Notes under the pieces: generated by a model
Told to the model about the DNA's origin: nothing
Seen by the model: the letters and a program-made list of their open reading frames with translations, nothing else
Database searches by the model: none
Assembly (NCBI GenBank): GCA_024516155.1
Contig: JAJJXM010000006.1
Coordinates: forward strand, 620,001-684,000
DNA: 64,000 bases
Direction: 5' to 3'
Origin: Pyronema omphalodes
Taxonomy: Eukaryota > Ascomycota > Pezizomycetes > Pezizales > Pyronemataceae
Program-made: the position numbers and the translations under genes
Shown: positions 1-11,115 of the stretch, piece by piece
Layout: every line of letters begins with the position of its first letter
Numbering within the stretch: position 1 is the first letter of the stretch

Positions 1-640
1 TTAATGGATTAGATGTTATGGATATGGAGGATATGATAGAGGGAGATGGTTTAAATTATCGTGATATCAAGTCTATGTACATACATATCAAGATATCATC
101 CTTCTCAAGCTCTCAAGCAGCAGACGCCAGACGCCAGACACCAGACGCTAAAGTAAGCCACAAAGATGAAAGGAGGGGTGGGGGTGGTGTTATGCATTGG
201 TTTGTTTAGATAGATGGTACAATACAGTAATAATTATTTTTCCTTTACTTATTGCCGGTACAAACTATAGTCTATAATACGAAAACGGCTTTTGGTTTGG
301 TTTCGGTGTTTTTAGTTTTTAGTTTTTAGTTTTTTTTTGGATTTTCTAGTTTTTCTTCGAAATATGTACATACATCTTGATACTGTAGAAACGGATAAAG
401 ACAATATCAAAAAAAAAAAAAATGCGAGATGGTTATGGATTATGGATTAGCAAACACCCCGCTATGATCACTATGATATGATATGATATGATATTCGCCG
501 ATGTATCTGTCATCAATCATCGGTATATCGGGCTAAAGTTTCATCGCACCTGCCCGCTTCCATATACTGTACATACCTCGCTTCTATTCCTTACATATCT
601 CGCTTGCTTGCTTGATATATCCCCGCTGTAAACATCTGCA

Positions 641-674
641 CCCCACACCCCACACCCCACATCCCACACCCCAC
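641..674. repeat. CCCACA-type microsatellite
   Basis: Imperfect tandem hexamers/heptamers of CCCCACA, directly visible. A partly complementary G-rich stretch (GTGTGGGGTGAAGTGTG...) follows at about 743-770, so the two could pair. Confidence 0.8.
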
Positions 675-890
675 GTTTTTCATCTCTATCTACATCTACA
701 TCGATATCTACATCGATATCTACATATCTACAAAAACCGTGAAGTGTGGGGTGAAGTGTGAGATGTGGGGTTAATAAATATTTAACTGGTTGTTGTTACA
801 GTCGGGTTAGGTACCTGGTATGTATGCAGGAGTATTTTCGAGGAAACAAAAATAATTTGTATTCGGCTTCATCGGTGAGGTGGTTTGGTA

Positions 891-972
891 GTTTGATGGA
901 TTGTAGATTGATGGATTGATGGATTGATGGATTGATAGATGGAGATTGATGATTGATGGATTGATAGATGGA
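891..972. repeat. GATT/GATGGATT microsatellite
   Basis: Tandem copies of GATTGATG/GATGGATT with interruptions, directly visible. Confidence 0.8.
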
Positions 973-1506
973 GATAGAGATAGGTAGATAAATATATCGG
1001 GTGTTGTTTTATGTTATGTTATGGTATACAGTAGTTTCAGTAGCTCAGTAGCTCAGTATTTTCCATCACCCATCCCCCAGAACCAATGACATCCTCAAAT
1101 CCCTAAATCCCTACTTCCCTACTTACTTCCCTACTTACTTCCCTACATCCTTATCCAAAAAAACCATCTATTATGTCTTGCCTAAGCCCCAAGGACCCAA
1201 GTAAATCGAGATGTAAGATACTCGATACTCGATACTCGTTAACGTCCTTTCGACCAGTAATATCACCGGGTTTCTATTCGTGCATAGCGGGGGGGGGGGG
1301 GGGTGGTAGTGGTGGTAGTAGGCTCTTGATATGTACATCATACACCATACATACGCCACTTGCTACGGTGCTATGATAGTGCTGCGGTGACATTCTTCTT
1401 AACATGTATGTATGTACACCATGGGATAGAATAGATATGTCATGTACACCATATCCATAGCCATAGCCATAGCCAGTTGCGGTACAGGAGTGGTACAGGA
1501 GTGGTC

Positions 1507-1554
1507 ACCATACATACATACATACATACATACATACATACATACATACATACC
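1507..1554. repeat. (ATAC)n microsatellite
   Basis: About eleven uninterrupted ATAC units. It creates spurious Cys/Met/Tyr/Val-repeat open frames on the minus strand, which I do not annotate. Confidence 0.95.
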
Positions 1555-1663
1555 CCACAATGCATAGATATGTAGATAGATACAGTAGATACGCAGCGCA
1601 GAGGAGGGAAGGTATGCATGTGGATGCGTAGCTTCGTATACAGATATATACCATCTGCATAAT

Positions 1664-1746
1664 CCGTAGTCCGTAGTTCGTAGTTCGTAGTCCGCAGTCC
1701 ACAGTCCGCAGTCCACAGTCCGCAGTCCACAGTCCGCAGTTCGTAT
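1664..1746. repeat. Heptamer array AGTCCGC / AGTCCAC / AGTTCGT
   Basis: Roughly eleven 7-bp units of the form AGTYCGY or AGTCCAC. In the centre AGTCCGC and AGTCCAC alternate, so the local period is 14 bp. This is a clean small minisatellite, not coding. Confidence 0.9.
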
Positions 1747-2263
1747 CTCTTGCATCGTCCATAGTTCCATAGTCGATACATAGCCTGCGTAGTCCATATC
1801 CTTGGTATAGCGCATTGCCAGTAGTAGCCAGCAACCAGCAACCAGCAGCGGCGGCCAGCCATCACATCTCCAGAAAACGACTAAACCCGCGATGTCTAGC
1901 TAAGGGCCCTAAAGTTTTCCCGGGGCTGTAAGGGTAAGAAATACCAGATTGGGACTTTTTTTCTTCACGCTTCTTGCTTGCACGCTGCTTGCTGCTTGAT
2001 TTCACGCTTCGCTACGCTTCCCTTCTGAGACACCGATAATTTCAGTTCGGTGTTGTCACAAGTTCCCAGGTTCGAAGTTCCCGAGTCCTAAGTTCCCAAC
2101 AACATAAAGGAACGAACGAAAGTCCACAGTATAGACTAAGCTCCACAGTAGAGAGGGGAGGGGAGGATGAGTTTCGAAGGCAAAAAAAAAGCGTGTGCAT
2201 AGTAAAAACCGTCATTAGTCATGTATGTCGTACATACATACCGTGCATAGTTGAACTTATCAA

Positions 2264-2325
2264 GAAGGCAAAAAGGCAAAAAAAAAAGGCAAAAAAAAAA
2301 AGGCAAAAAAAAAAAAAAAAAAAGA
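2264..2325. repeat. AGGCAAAAA-type repeat grading into poly-A
   Basis: Repeated GGCA followed by increasing A-runs (5, 9, 10 and about 19 A), directly visible. Confidence 0.85.
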
Positions 2326-3273
2326 TAACTTTCGGCCACCCGTACACCTAGGTGTAAGAAAAGAAAGGAATGGTTACTATCCGTCATCGCCGAAGAATAC
2401 CCGAGCTTCGGGCTTCGCAAGGAATGGCAAGGCAAGTCTAGGTGGGTTCGGATTTTTTTTGCGTATGTGTGAATGAATGAATGAGTAAGAGATAACTGAT
2501 GATGGGCATGGTTCCATGGTCGATGGTCGATGGTCGACCGATAAGAAAAAAAAATAAAAAATGTTGATGTTGAATAGGTGGCTTTCGGATACAAACTGTG
2601 GTTTGGGGGCACGCGCGTGGGTTGTGATGCGACGACTAACCTAAGGTAGGGTCGTAGGCAACCTGATCATAGCTGATGATGATGATGATGATACCTCTAC
2701 GAATACATTCCAAAGTGAGGTATAGGAGCACAACGCTATGATCTCAGCTTTGTCGTTTGATGGTCTTCAATTAGACGATACAAACGCCATGAAACATAGC
2801 AATTGATAACCTGTCCAGTGTCCACAAGCACAATTCAAACCCTATCCGTAGGGATTATCCATAATCCATCGACTGACAGCTTCGATTGGAAATTTGACGG
2901 ATCTTCGGGAGGGTACCATTATCTCGATCTCGGACTGTGCGGTGAAGGTATAGTATTGTAGGTGGTAAATTGTCAGCTCTAGTAGGATATCATAGCACAA
3001 TCACCTGGAGATTTCTCATTAGAATCAAATCACCCGTAGTTGACGAACATCGCTCGGTCATTGTCTCTCCGTCACCGCCCTTCGTCACCGCTTCCCACGC
3101 CCAAATAATATCAATCAGCGTGCACAGTCCAATTCTGGCTGGATTTGTTTCGGTTACTCCTGGCGCTTCCGTGTTCGCTGGCTCGTGTTCCTGGGTGGCC
3201 AAACCTTTCGTTTCGTGGCATAGCATGGGGTGCATACAGAGTGCTGGTATGGTCTGGGAAAGTAGAGATGCTG

Positions 3274-3514
3274 ATGCTATGCTGGGTAAAGATAGCCCGG
3301 ATGCATAAATCCTGATGATGCTACGCTGGGTATAGATAGCCTGGGTGCATAAATTCTAAATGCTACGCTGGGGATAGATAGCCTGGATGCATAAATTCTA
3401 AATGCTACGCTGGGTATAGATAGCCTGGATGCATAAATTCTAAATGCTACGCTGGGTATAGATAGCCTGGGTGCATAAATTCTTAAATACTATGCTGGGT
3501 ATGGATAGCCTGCG
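3274..3514. repeat. 42-bp minisatellite, about six copies
   Basis: Unit starts at 3274, 3318, 3360, 3402, 3444 and 3487. The core is ATGCTACGCTGGGTATAGAT followed by AGCCTGGATGCATAAATTCT and AA. Units 2-4 are exactly 42 bp, unit 1 is 44 bp, unit 5 is 43 bp and unit 6 is truncated at about 28 bp. Copies differ by a few substitutions (GGATG/GGGTG, TATAG/GATAG/TAAAG). Although 42 is a multiple of three, each unit has an in-frame TAA in at least one frame, so I read no protein from it. Confidence 0.95.
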
Positions 3515-4357
3515 TAGTCGTATCCTGTCAAAAGTTCCGGCCTCGTTCTGGGCTGTCAGCCGAGTTCGCGCACGGCGAAGAAAGCATATGGGACAGGCAG
3601 AGCGTGTTCAGCGGCATCCAACACCACACTGACTCTTCCTAACCCTTCTTCTTACACCCCCACGCTTGCAACAAAGTTCACCTCCACCACCCCCTCCCCC
3701 CATCCCCCTCCCCCCTCCATCCCCCCCCCAAACCATACCCCCAAACCACCCCCCCCCCCTCACTTTCTTTGCCTTCAACATCCCATTCATCCCCACGCTA
3801 CGCAATTCCCGCCTTGGACCATCTCGCCGGGTCTACCACGCCCTTTCGGGCGAGCTATTATTTTTCCTTCGCGGTGACTGCGGGGCGGGTTGTGTTGAGA
3901 GAAGAGTCAATTGGTAGAAGCGTGCTCTTTCTACGGTACGATGATGCTGGTTTGCTGGATGCCGCATTACCAGCGCGCAGCAGTTCTGCCAGCCATCCAG
4001 CGGTCGATAACCTAACAGACGAGCTGCTGCTTACCATCATCTGGCAGCTGCGCGCTGCTTAGTTCGGTGATCTGTTTCGTGGGTTTGGCGCGCTGAAGGA
4101 CCTGAGGAAGAAGCAAATATTCGACAGAGCTAATACGGAACCAGCAAAGCCTCTGACCTCACTCTTGCTGCTGAACTGCCTGCACCATGTACTGCTGCAC
4201 TGCGAACTGCAATAATAACCAGACAGTTATGCGGGGTCCACGAACGACGTCCAAGATTGCTAAGAACAGATAGACACAAAAACAGCAATTAACACCGACC
4301 TGGCATTATCAAATTGAAGGGGAAAAAAACATGCCGCGGAGGGAAAAAGAGAGACGA

Positions 4358-4394
4358 GACAGACAGACAGACCGACAGACAGACAGACAGACAG
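4358..4394. repeat. (GACA)n microsatellite
   Basis: About eight GACA units with one GACC interruption, directly visible. Confidence 0.9.
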
Positions 4395-4986
4395 GATAGA
4401 CAGGAAGGAACAATTGTCTATGCCCTCGTGACTCCTAGCTTCCAAGTGGGTGCTTCATGTCTTGGACCATGCTCCGGCTGGGTGGGTGTGGGGTGTTGTC
4501 ATGGGAGGAATGGTGGGGGGAGGGTCCCACGAGGTCCTCGGGGGGGTGGTGTCCTGGTGGAGCGGAGGGGGGGTGGGAGGGGGAGGGGTGTGTAGGTCAC
4601 TGAGCGTGGAAGCGTAGTCGGTAGCGGAGCATCTAAACTCTAGGCCGGCTTTGCAAACACGACACACGATCTCCCAGACCGTCTTCCATAAAAGCTCTGG
4701 CAGCACCCTCTTGTTCAAGTTCCACATCGCCACCGAGCATCACTCAAGTTCGAATATCCGAATATCAATCCGGTTTTTTTTTTCTCATAAAAAGGAAACA
4801 ACTCAATTGCTTTTTACACAACCTTTCAATATCAACCAAAAACCTGTACGCACCAACCAAGTCAACCAGGCAACAGGCAACAGGCGAACCACCACTACTA
4901 TATCAACCATAAATATTTCTCCAACAACCCGTCACTTCGACCGATCACTTTTCACTCAACCCACAACCAAATAAACAATATTCACA

Positions 4987-5653
4987 ATGCTCGCTAAATA
5001 CGAAACCGCCGCTCTTACCACCCCCTCCACTCTCCACACTCCTCTCCGCACCACCAAACCTTTCCGCCACATCTTCATCATCACCGGCCCAGCTGGCTGC
5101 GGAAAGTCCTCTGTCGCAAACTACTTATCACGAACACTCGACCTCCCCTACATCGAGGGCGATGACGTAAGTTCCAGGATCTCAGTATCTTCACAAAATC
5201 ACCCCACTAACATCTCCTCAGTTCCACCCACAATCCAACATTGACAAAATGGCCTCTGGCATTCCTTTAACCGACGACGACCGCTGGTCCTGGCTCGAGA
5301 CCCTACGTTCAGCCGCCGTCACAACCCTAGAATCCGGTGCTCCCGGTTGCGTCGTCACCTGTTCCGCCCTCAAGCGTGTCTACCGCGACGTAATTCGTCA
5401 AGCAAGTCGTGCCGCCGATGATGTAGTAGTACGATTTGTTTACCTTCGTGGAAACAAAGAGTTGCTTCTTCACCGTGTCAAGCAGAGAAAAGGTCATTAC
5501 ATGAAGGATGATATGGTTGCCTCTCAGTTTGCGGTCCTAGAAGAACCCTGGGGTGAGGATGATGTCATCAGTGTTGATGTCTCTGGAACTTTGGAACAGG
5601 TTCAGAGAACAGCTGGTGAAGAGGTCAACCGTGTTATTGAAGGGTTGGCATAG
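4987..5653 (+). CDS. Gluconokinase (GntK family), two exons
   Basis: Predicted to phosphorylate D-gluconate to 6-phosphogluconate with ATP, feeding the oxidative pentose-phosphate pathway in the cytosol. Exons 4987-5166 and 5222-5653; the 55-nt intron has GTAAGT at the donor, CTAAC as branch site and CAG at the acceptor, and both junctions are in phase 0. The product is 203 aa, slightly above the usual size (about 175-195 aa) because of a 25-residue N-terminal extension. Visible motifs are the P-loop GPAGCGKS near residues 35-42, IEGDDFHP right across the splice junction, TCSALKRVYRD and the RKGHYM segment typical of this shikimate-kinase-like family. The start was chosen because it is the first ATG after a pyrimidine-rich leader. 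Without splicing the frame stops 26 codons past the donor, so the intron is needed. Family assignment is firm; physiological substrate is inferred from the family. Confidence 0.93.
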
Positions 5654-7260
5654 AGAGTTAACTCTGATGAAGCGGAGTCCGAGGTCAGGATGCATATGGA
5701 AGACGAAGATGGAGGAAGAGGAAGTCACGCATGAGGAGATACGCTGCAATACGCAGTGACGCATTATTCGGTGTTTTTGGTTGTCCTTTTTTGTTTTTTT
5801 TTTTCTCTCTTTGTACAGCGCTTTTTGGGTTTTCGGGACTTTTGGATGGGATCTTTTTCTTTTTTTTTTTCTTTCTTTTGGGATTGGGGATTGGGGATTA
5901 TGCTTTTTTTCTTCTTTCTTTTTCTCTATACCTCTCATTTCTTTTTACTGTTTTTGGGGCGTTTGTGTTTTTGAGTTTTTGATTTTTTGGAAATTTTTGG
6001 AATATTGTTCTTTTTTGCCTGGCAAAGGAAAACTTGAATTGAAACAAATCAGATTTTTTTTTTTGACAAAACAAAAAATAATTATTTGGGATGGTGCAAA
6101 TTGGTGACTTTGAATGGTGATTTCTGGTGCGAAAAAGTTATGGGAAACATAAAAGATAAACAAACTCATACGGCGGTATAGTATACACTTGGCTTCTCTT
6201 TCTCTTTTTCTCTCTGCTCTGTCTCTACATATCATACAACCATTGGTATATACCACAGCTCAATAACTTTTCTTTCTTTTCTTTCTTTTTCTTTCTTTTT
6301 TTTAGCATAGCATGCCATACATAGCATACCGTATCTTACCTTACCTTTACTTTATCTAATCCTATACATATATATACTAGCACACATACTACATACTACT
6401 ACAACTTAGCGTATCTTGAGAAGCTTACCCCTCCTACCCCTCCGACGCCCACCAAACTTAAACTCAAACCCAACTTATGCTTGCCGGATTAGGTAGTTAT
6501 AACCCCCCCATGCTGGGATTTTGGAGATGGGTTGGAAGGATGGAAGGATGGAGGGATGGGGATGGAAGAGATGGAAGAGATGGAGGATGGAAGGATGGAG
6601 GATGGATGGGATGGATATGAGGGAGGATTGGATATGAGGGAGGAAGGATGGAAGGCGAAGATAGCATGGCATAAGACAGTAGAAGATAGGATAGGACTAT
6701 GGTGATGGAAGACAAGGATAGGATAGGATAGGACTATGGTGATGGAAGATGCAGCAGCAAGAAGACGCAGCAGCAAGAAGGCAAGAAACAAGAAACAAGG
6801 TAAACCATATCTAAAATCTACAGCGTTATGTTATAATCTATGGATCCATCATTTACTATTCACAATTCACTATTCGCTATTCACTATTTGTTATTGTGGT
6901 CCATTATACACCCTTCACCCTTCAGCATCTAGCATCCAGAATCCAGAATCCGGAATCCGGAATACAGAATCCAGAATCTAGAATACAGAAGCCATTGTTC
7001 TTTCTATGGTTTGATTTCCTTCTTCTCTTCTCCTTCTATTCGCTGTACCATTATCGGGCCACCACTGCCACTACGACCGCTGCTACGGCCGCTGCTACGA
7101 CCGCTGCTACGGCCACAGCCACAGTCACAGTCACTAACACAGCCACATCATGTTCTTTCTTCATAACCGATAACTCGCATGACCTCCTCCTTCTCCCTAC
7201 CCATGCCCAATGCTCCACTGCCATGCTCCATACCACCATACTCTATCCTGCCCACAGGAT
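5654..7260. other. Gene-free interval with T-rich and GGATGG-rich repeats
   Basis: Lies between the end of gluconokinase and the stop of the minus-strand E2 gene. About 5770-6070 is strongly T-rich on the plus strand, which suits the gluconokinase 3' UTR and terminator. About 6526-6650 is a GGATGGA-type purine repeat and about 7060-7130 carries degenerate GCTACGACC/GCTACGGCC repeats. No gene is supported. Confidence 0.6.
6526..6650. repeat. GGATGGAA/GATGGAAGA purine repeat
   Basis: Imperfect tandem GGATGGAAGG, GGATGGGG and GATGGAAGA units, almost pure purine on the plus strand except for the T of each ATG. Open frames across it are low complexity and discarded. Confidence 0.8.
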
Positions 7261-9266
7261 CTATCGTAACCTAACCAACAACTTCTCCGGTTCCTCAACC
7301 AACTCCCTTACCCTAGCCGCCATTCTCGCCATAGTAGCACCATCAACAACTCTATGATCGGCCGACCAAGAAAAGTTAACGATTTCCTTCTTGATTAATT
7401 TATCATCATCCCGCGGATCAAACGCAGGGACGATTCTTCCTCTTCCAACACCCAAGATAGCTACTTCACTAGGCACGATTACCGGTGCTACTACAGTTCC
7501 TCCTACTGTGCCAATATTGGAAACTGTTATGGTTCCTCCTTTTAAATCGGATGGACTTAGTTTCCCTGCCGCCCCGAGAGCTTGGAGACGTTGAAGCTCC
7601 GCGGCGATTTCTAGGATGCTTAGACTCTGGACGGATTTTATGTTCGGGACTAGTAGACCGAGGGGTGTGTCCATTGCTATGCCGATGTTGTGGGAGGGAC
7701 GGGTTATCAGTTGTGGGACGGGGCTAGAGGTGTCTAGACGGCTGTTGAGAAGGGGGAACTGGGAAAGGGAAAGCGAGACGGATTTGATGATGAAAGGTAG
7801 AAGGGTGAGTTTCTTTACAGATTCAACACCAGCAGCTTCGCTAGACTTTGCAAGGTCTTTGTTTAAGCGATTGCGAAGACTGGTGATGGAATTAAGACAG
7901 ATTTCATCGCTGTAAAGAAAGTGAGGAATCGTTAATGAGGCTGTCATGATTTTGAACATCTCTGATTGGATTCGTGTTAAGGGCTGGGTTGTTTCCTGGG
8001 CGGGTTCCGGTGCCGGGGTGACGGGTCGTGTGGGGGTTCCCCGAGCGTTGGTAATTTGAGATTCGGGGGTCTTCTGGCCACCCGGAGATGAAGAGGCGGC
8101 ATGTAGACCAGGTTCAGGGATTTCGGTAGCAGAGCTTCTGGAATTTGCAGAAGATGAAGAGGAAGAAGCGAACCGTGTTACATCTTCTTTCAGAACCCGA
8201 CCATCTTTGCCTGTTCCGATGACATCCTCGATTGTAATACCGAGTTCTTTACAGATGTGGCGAACGGCTGGGGTTGCTAGGGATCGGTGTTTTCCGTTGT
8301 TGTTGTTGTTGCGAACAGGTTTTTCGGAAGCGTTCTCAACCTTGATTCCTTCGGCGGCTTCGCAAGATAATTCACCGGCCTCGCCGCCGGCGGATGCTTG
8401 TATCGAAGGGGTTCCCGAAGTTGATTGTTCCGACTCGGATGCGAGTTCATCTGCTAAGTCGATATCCACGAGCGGCTAACAGAATCATTTAAGTTAGCGC
8501 GGTTCACTCCAAATAGCTGGTAATTCCAGCTTTCTTTTTTTTCGTGATCCCGATCCCATCTTTCTGCCCTTTCAGCTGTTCCCTGTTCCTGAAGGTTCGT
8601 GCGCACAGTGGGGGTTGCTAGAGTAGATAGCTAGGTTCATTTAAACGCCTCGCCGGAAATCATAGTGGGGGGCAAGTGCTGAGGGGGCTTCTGGGATATG
8701 AACTGAACAGACGAGATGAAGGTAAAGAACGTCGAGAACACACCTTGCCTACAAGCGCCATCTCCCCCGCCGCGTAATGAAGCTTCTTGATAATACCATC
8801 ATATCGTGAGGTGATCTATTTGTGGTGGTGTCTAGTTAGCATGTTATCCGAGGATAAATAGACCGCTGAGCTGCTCGGGAGGGGGAGATGTAGCTCTCCT
8901 AAAGCTATAGCTAACAGCTAAGAGCTTTCAATCAAAACACGAACCTCAACCGAAGCTTTATCGCTCTGAACCTCGCACAGTTTATCGAATTGTTCGACTC
9001 TTGCTTCTGGCTCTACGAACCACTGAATAACTTCGCACTCTCTGATTCCTGTTAAATGGCTTAGCGAAGTCGCGCAATTAGAGAGTCGCGGGATAGTTAC
9101 CTTCTCCAATATCCGCAAGTATAAACGGCTTCACAACAAGCAGTGATGTTGAGGTCCTGAAGCTTCGTCGGGATAGAATGTGGGGTAAGCGTGTAAGCTG
9201 ACGATTCCTTGTAATTATTGCTGAAGAGCGCCCCCCGCATATGGGGGTGAGAAAGACACGGTTCAT
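7261..9266 (-). CDS. Branched-chain 2-oxoacid dehydrogenase E2 (lipoamide acyltransferase)
   Basis: Core acyltransferase of the mitochondrial BCKDH complex, passing acyl groups from lipoyl-lysine to CoA during Leu/Ile/Val breakdown. Exons on the minus strand: 9101-9266, 8945-9048, 8744-8815 and 7261-8475; introns 52, 129 and 268 nt, all GT-AG and in phase. This gives 518 aa from the Met at 9266; an upstream in-frame Met at 9293 would add nine residues, but the lower one heads a better Arg/Ser-rich mitochondrial presequence. Order: presequence about 1-45; lipoyl domain with DIGEGI and EVQSDKAS (lipoylated Lys at about 86); peripheral subunit-binding domain (ATPAVRHICKELGI, GTGKDGRVLKEDV); catalytic domain ending with HRVVDG (His 488, Asp 492). 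The phrasing EVQSDKAS...ITSRYDG fits branched-chain E2 better than pyruvate or 2-oxoglutarate E2. The 268-nt last intron is long for this locus. Confidence 0.93.
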
Positions 9267-11115
9267 AGTATGTAAAGAGGAGTATATCCACACCTGTGGA
9301 AGCTGTAATTATGTGTGGATAATGATATCTCGACAAAGAGTGAGGAGTACTTAGTTACGAGGCAACGCGACGAGAAAAAGATATGGTGGTTTTTCTTGGA
9401 GGTTGAAAGCGGCTGCCTGTATCAACTCATCCGTTGATAACCGCGAAACTCACCTTTGCCGTTATGTACGTCGAGCTTTGCGCATCCGCATCTCTAAAGC
9501 GGGAAAGCTATCTACCCCACAGTACAGATGCGCACTAGACTTTCCCCCCCATTAAGCTCACCGGACCGCGGCGATGGGATGCGGGAACATCTGTGGGCAT
9601 CATAACATCTGTGCAAGTGACAACCAAAGTGAGAAAAGCGAATAAAGATGCTCGAGCTCGAGCTCCCTAGCTTTCTCCACGATACGCAAAAAAAAACGTG
9701 CCCTGAACATGGTGATCACGATGCTTGAGCGTGAGTACACATTGGAGGGATAGCTTGAATTTCGAAACGGGCGGGAAGCTCTCATAGCTACTGAGCTTAA
9801 GCTTGAGCTTGCAAAGGAGACCGCCGAGTAGCTGGATACATCACTCAACGATGCAAGTACGGAAGTCAGGTGAACGAACACATTGACCTTTTTTTATGGG
9901 AGGAGATAGACCTTTGACCGAGTTTAGAGTGACGGAAATGTGTAAGACTAACTGTACGCAGGCTAGAGCTTCACAATCGAGACCTTAAAGGTCGCTGGGG
10001 GATGTGATCACGTAAAATCACTCGTTTATTTGTGCTCCGGAAGAAAAGTGGTGCTTGCGTTATATAACTACGACTTCTGAAACCCAGTTTTAATCCGCCG
10101 GCAAGTTTATCTTCTATGAATTATGTTTTTATCGAGACTGTGGACGTATGTACATAGTGTTCCCGCTCGAACAGCGTTGTATAATCAAGCGAGCCGACTG
10201 ATATGGAATGTGTACTCCGATCTGTTCATAACACAGCACGGCTAACATCCCAAAATCGGCGACCATTATCATTATTACAATACATAAAATGTACTGTAGA
10301 ATGGAATTAAAAAGTCGGTGCATGGATCAACAGCAAGTACATGTTTATACCCATTGAGATTCAGACAGGGCATTATCATCAGAGCAGCACATCATAAAGC
10401 TGGATCCAACCATGCGCCGCTGTAAATACCAGCCACAAGTAGCCATTTCATCCCAGATGAACCTTGATACGCCCATGGTTATGCAACACCGGGGCATTTA
10501 TAAATATATAAGTGCGTATGGAATGATCACGGATATTTGCCGAGTAGCAATACATCAATGTTTTGATTTCCTCCTTGAACTTTTATTTATTGCTATGAGC
10601 TTTTCACTTCGAGATAAAACTTGAAGTGGCTTTAGATAATCCTGTCAAATTCTCAGTCGGGGGTTAATACTGTCAATTAAATACGGCACTTTGTGGGGGT
10701 CATATTATCTTTTTTCCCCAGTTTTTAAACCAACCCCTTCCTATGGAAGACAACTAACCCCCCCCCCCCCCCCTCCTTTTCTCATACTGATCTTCTTCCT
10801 CTACACGGCACTCATCTTGAATCAACACCCAATCTCTATCGTACTTAAGTTACATCAGCTCAAAAACCTCAACTACAGAAGCCTTCAGCGGCACGAAGAC
10901 TTCAAGCTAGCTGTTCTGGTCGAGCGAATATCTTTCAACCCGAAAGCTTATCTCAATTAGATCACCGACACACGTTCTTTCATAACTCTGAAAGCGAGCT
11001 TCCGCACCCTTTTCGACGCTTCAAACCTCCGATTATCTGACCGCTCTATAATCCTATTTTGGATTCCCTACACCAACCAGCCAACCCCAACAACCCCACC
11101 AGCAATTACGACAAT
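9267..11115. other. Gene-free interval
   Basis: Separates the divergent E2 and F-box/ankyrin genes. A 93-codon minus-strand frame at 9600-9881 is Ser/Leu-rich with no domain and is not called. A C-run of about 13 lies near 10761. The pyrimidine- and CA-rich segment before 11116 suits a 5' leader. I see nothing else. Confidence 0.5.

Larger units (their letters stand above)
1..4986. other. Gene-free, satellite-rich left flank
   Basis: I support no gene here. The open frames present are built largely from simple repeats (ATAC, AGTCCGC-like, GACA, poly-A/C/G) and show no recognisable domain. The stretch carries many independent short tandem repeats, listed separately where clear, a 42-bp minisatellite at 3274-3514 and C-rich runs at about 3680-3760. 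The last few hundred bases before 4987 are CA/CT-rich and AT-poor in guanine on the plus strand, which suits a fungal promoter and 5' leader of the gluconokinase gene. Confidence 0.6.

Noticed and set aside
1399..1865. Three overlapping minus-strand frames with Cys-Met-Tyr-Val repeats
   Set aside because: Direct translation of the (ATAC)n and heptamer repeats.
2136..2612. 158-codon minus-strand frame with Phe/Leu-rich middle
   Set aside because: Driven by poly-A tracts (poly-Phe); no domain, no splice-compatible neighbours.
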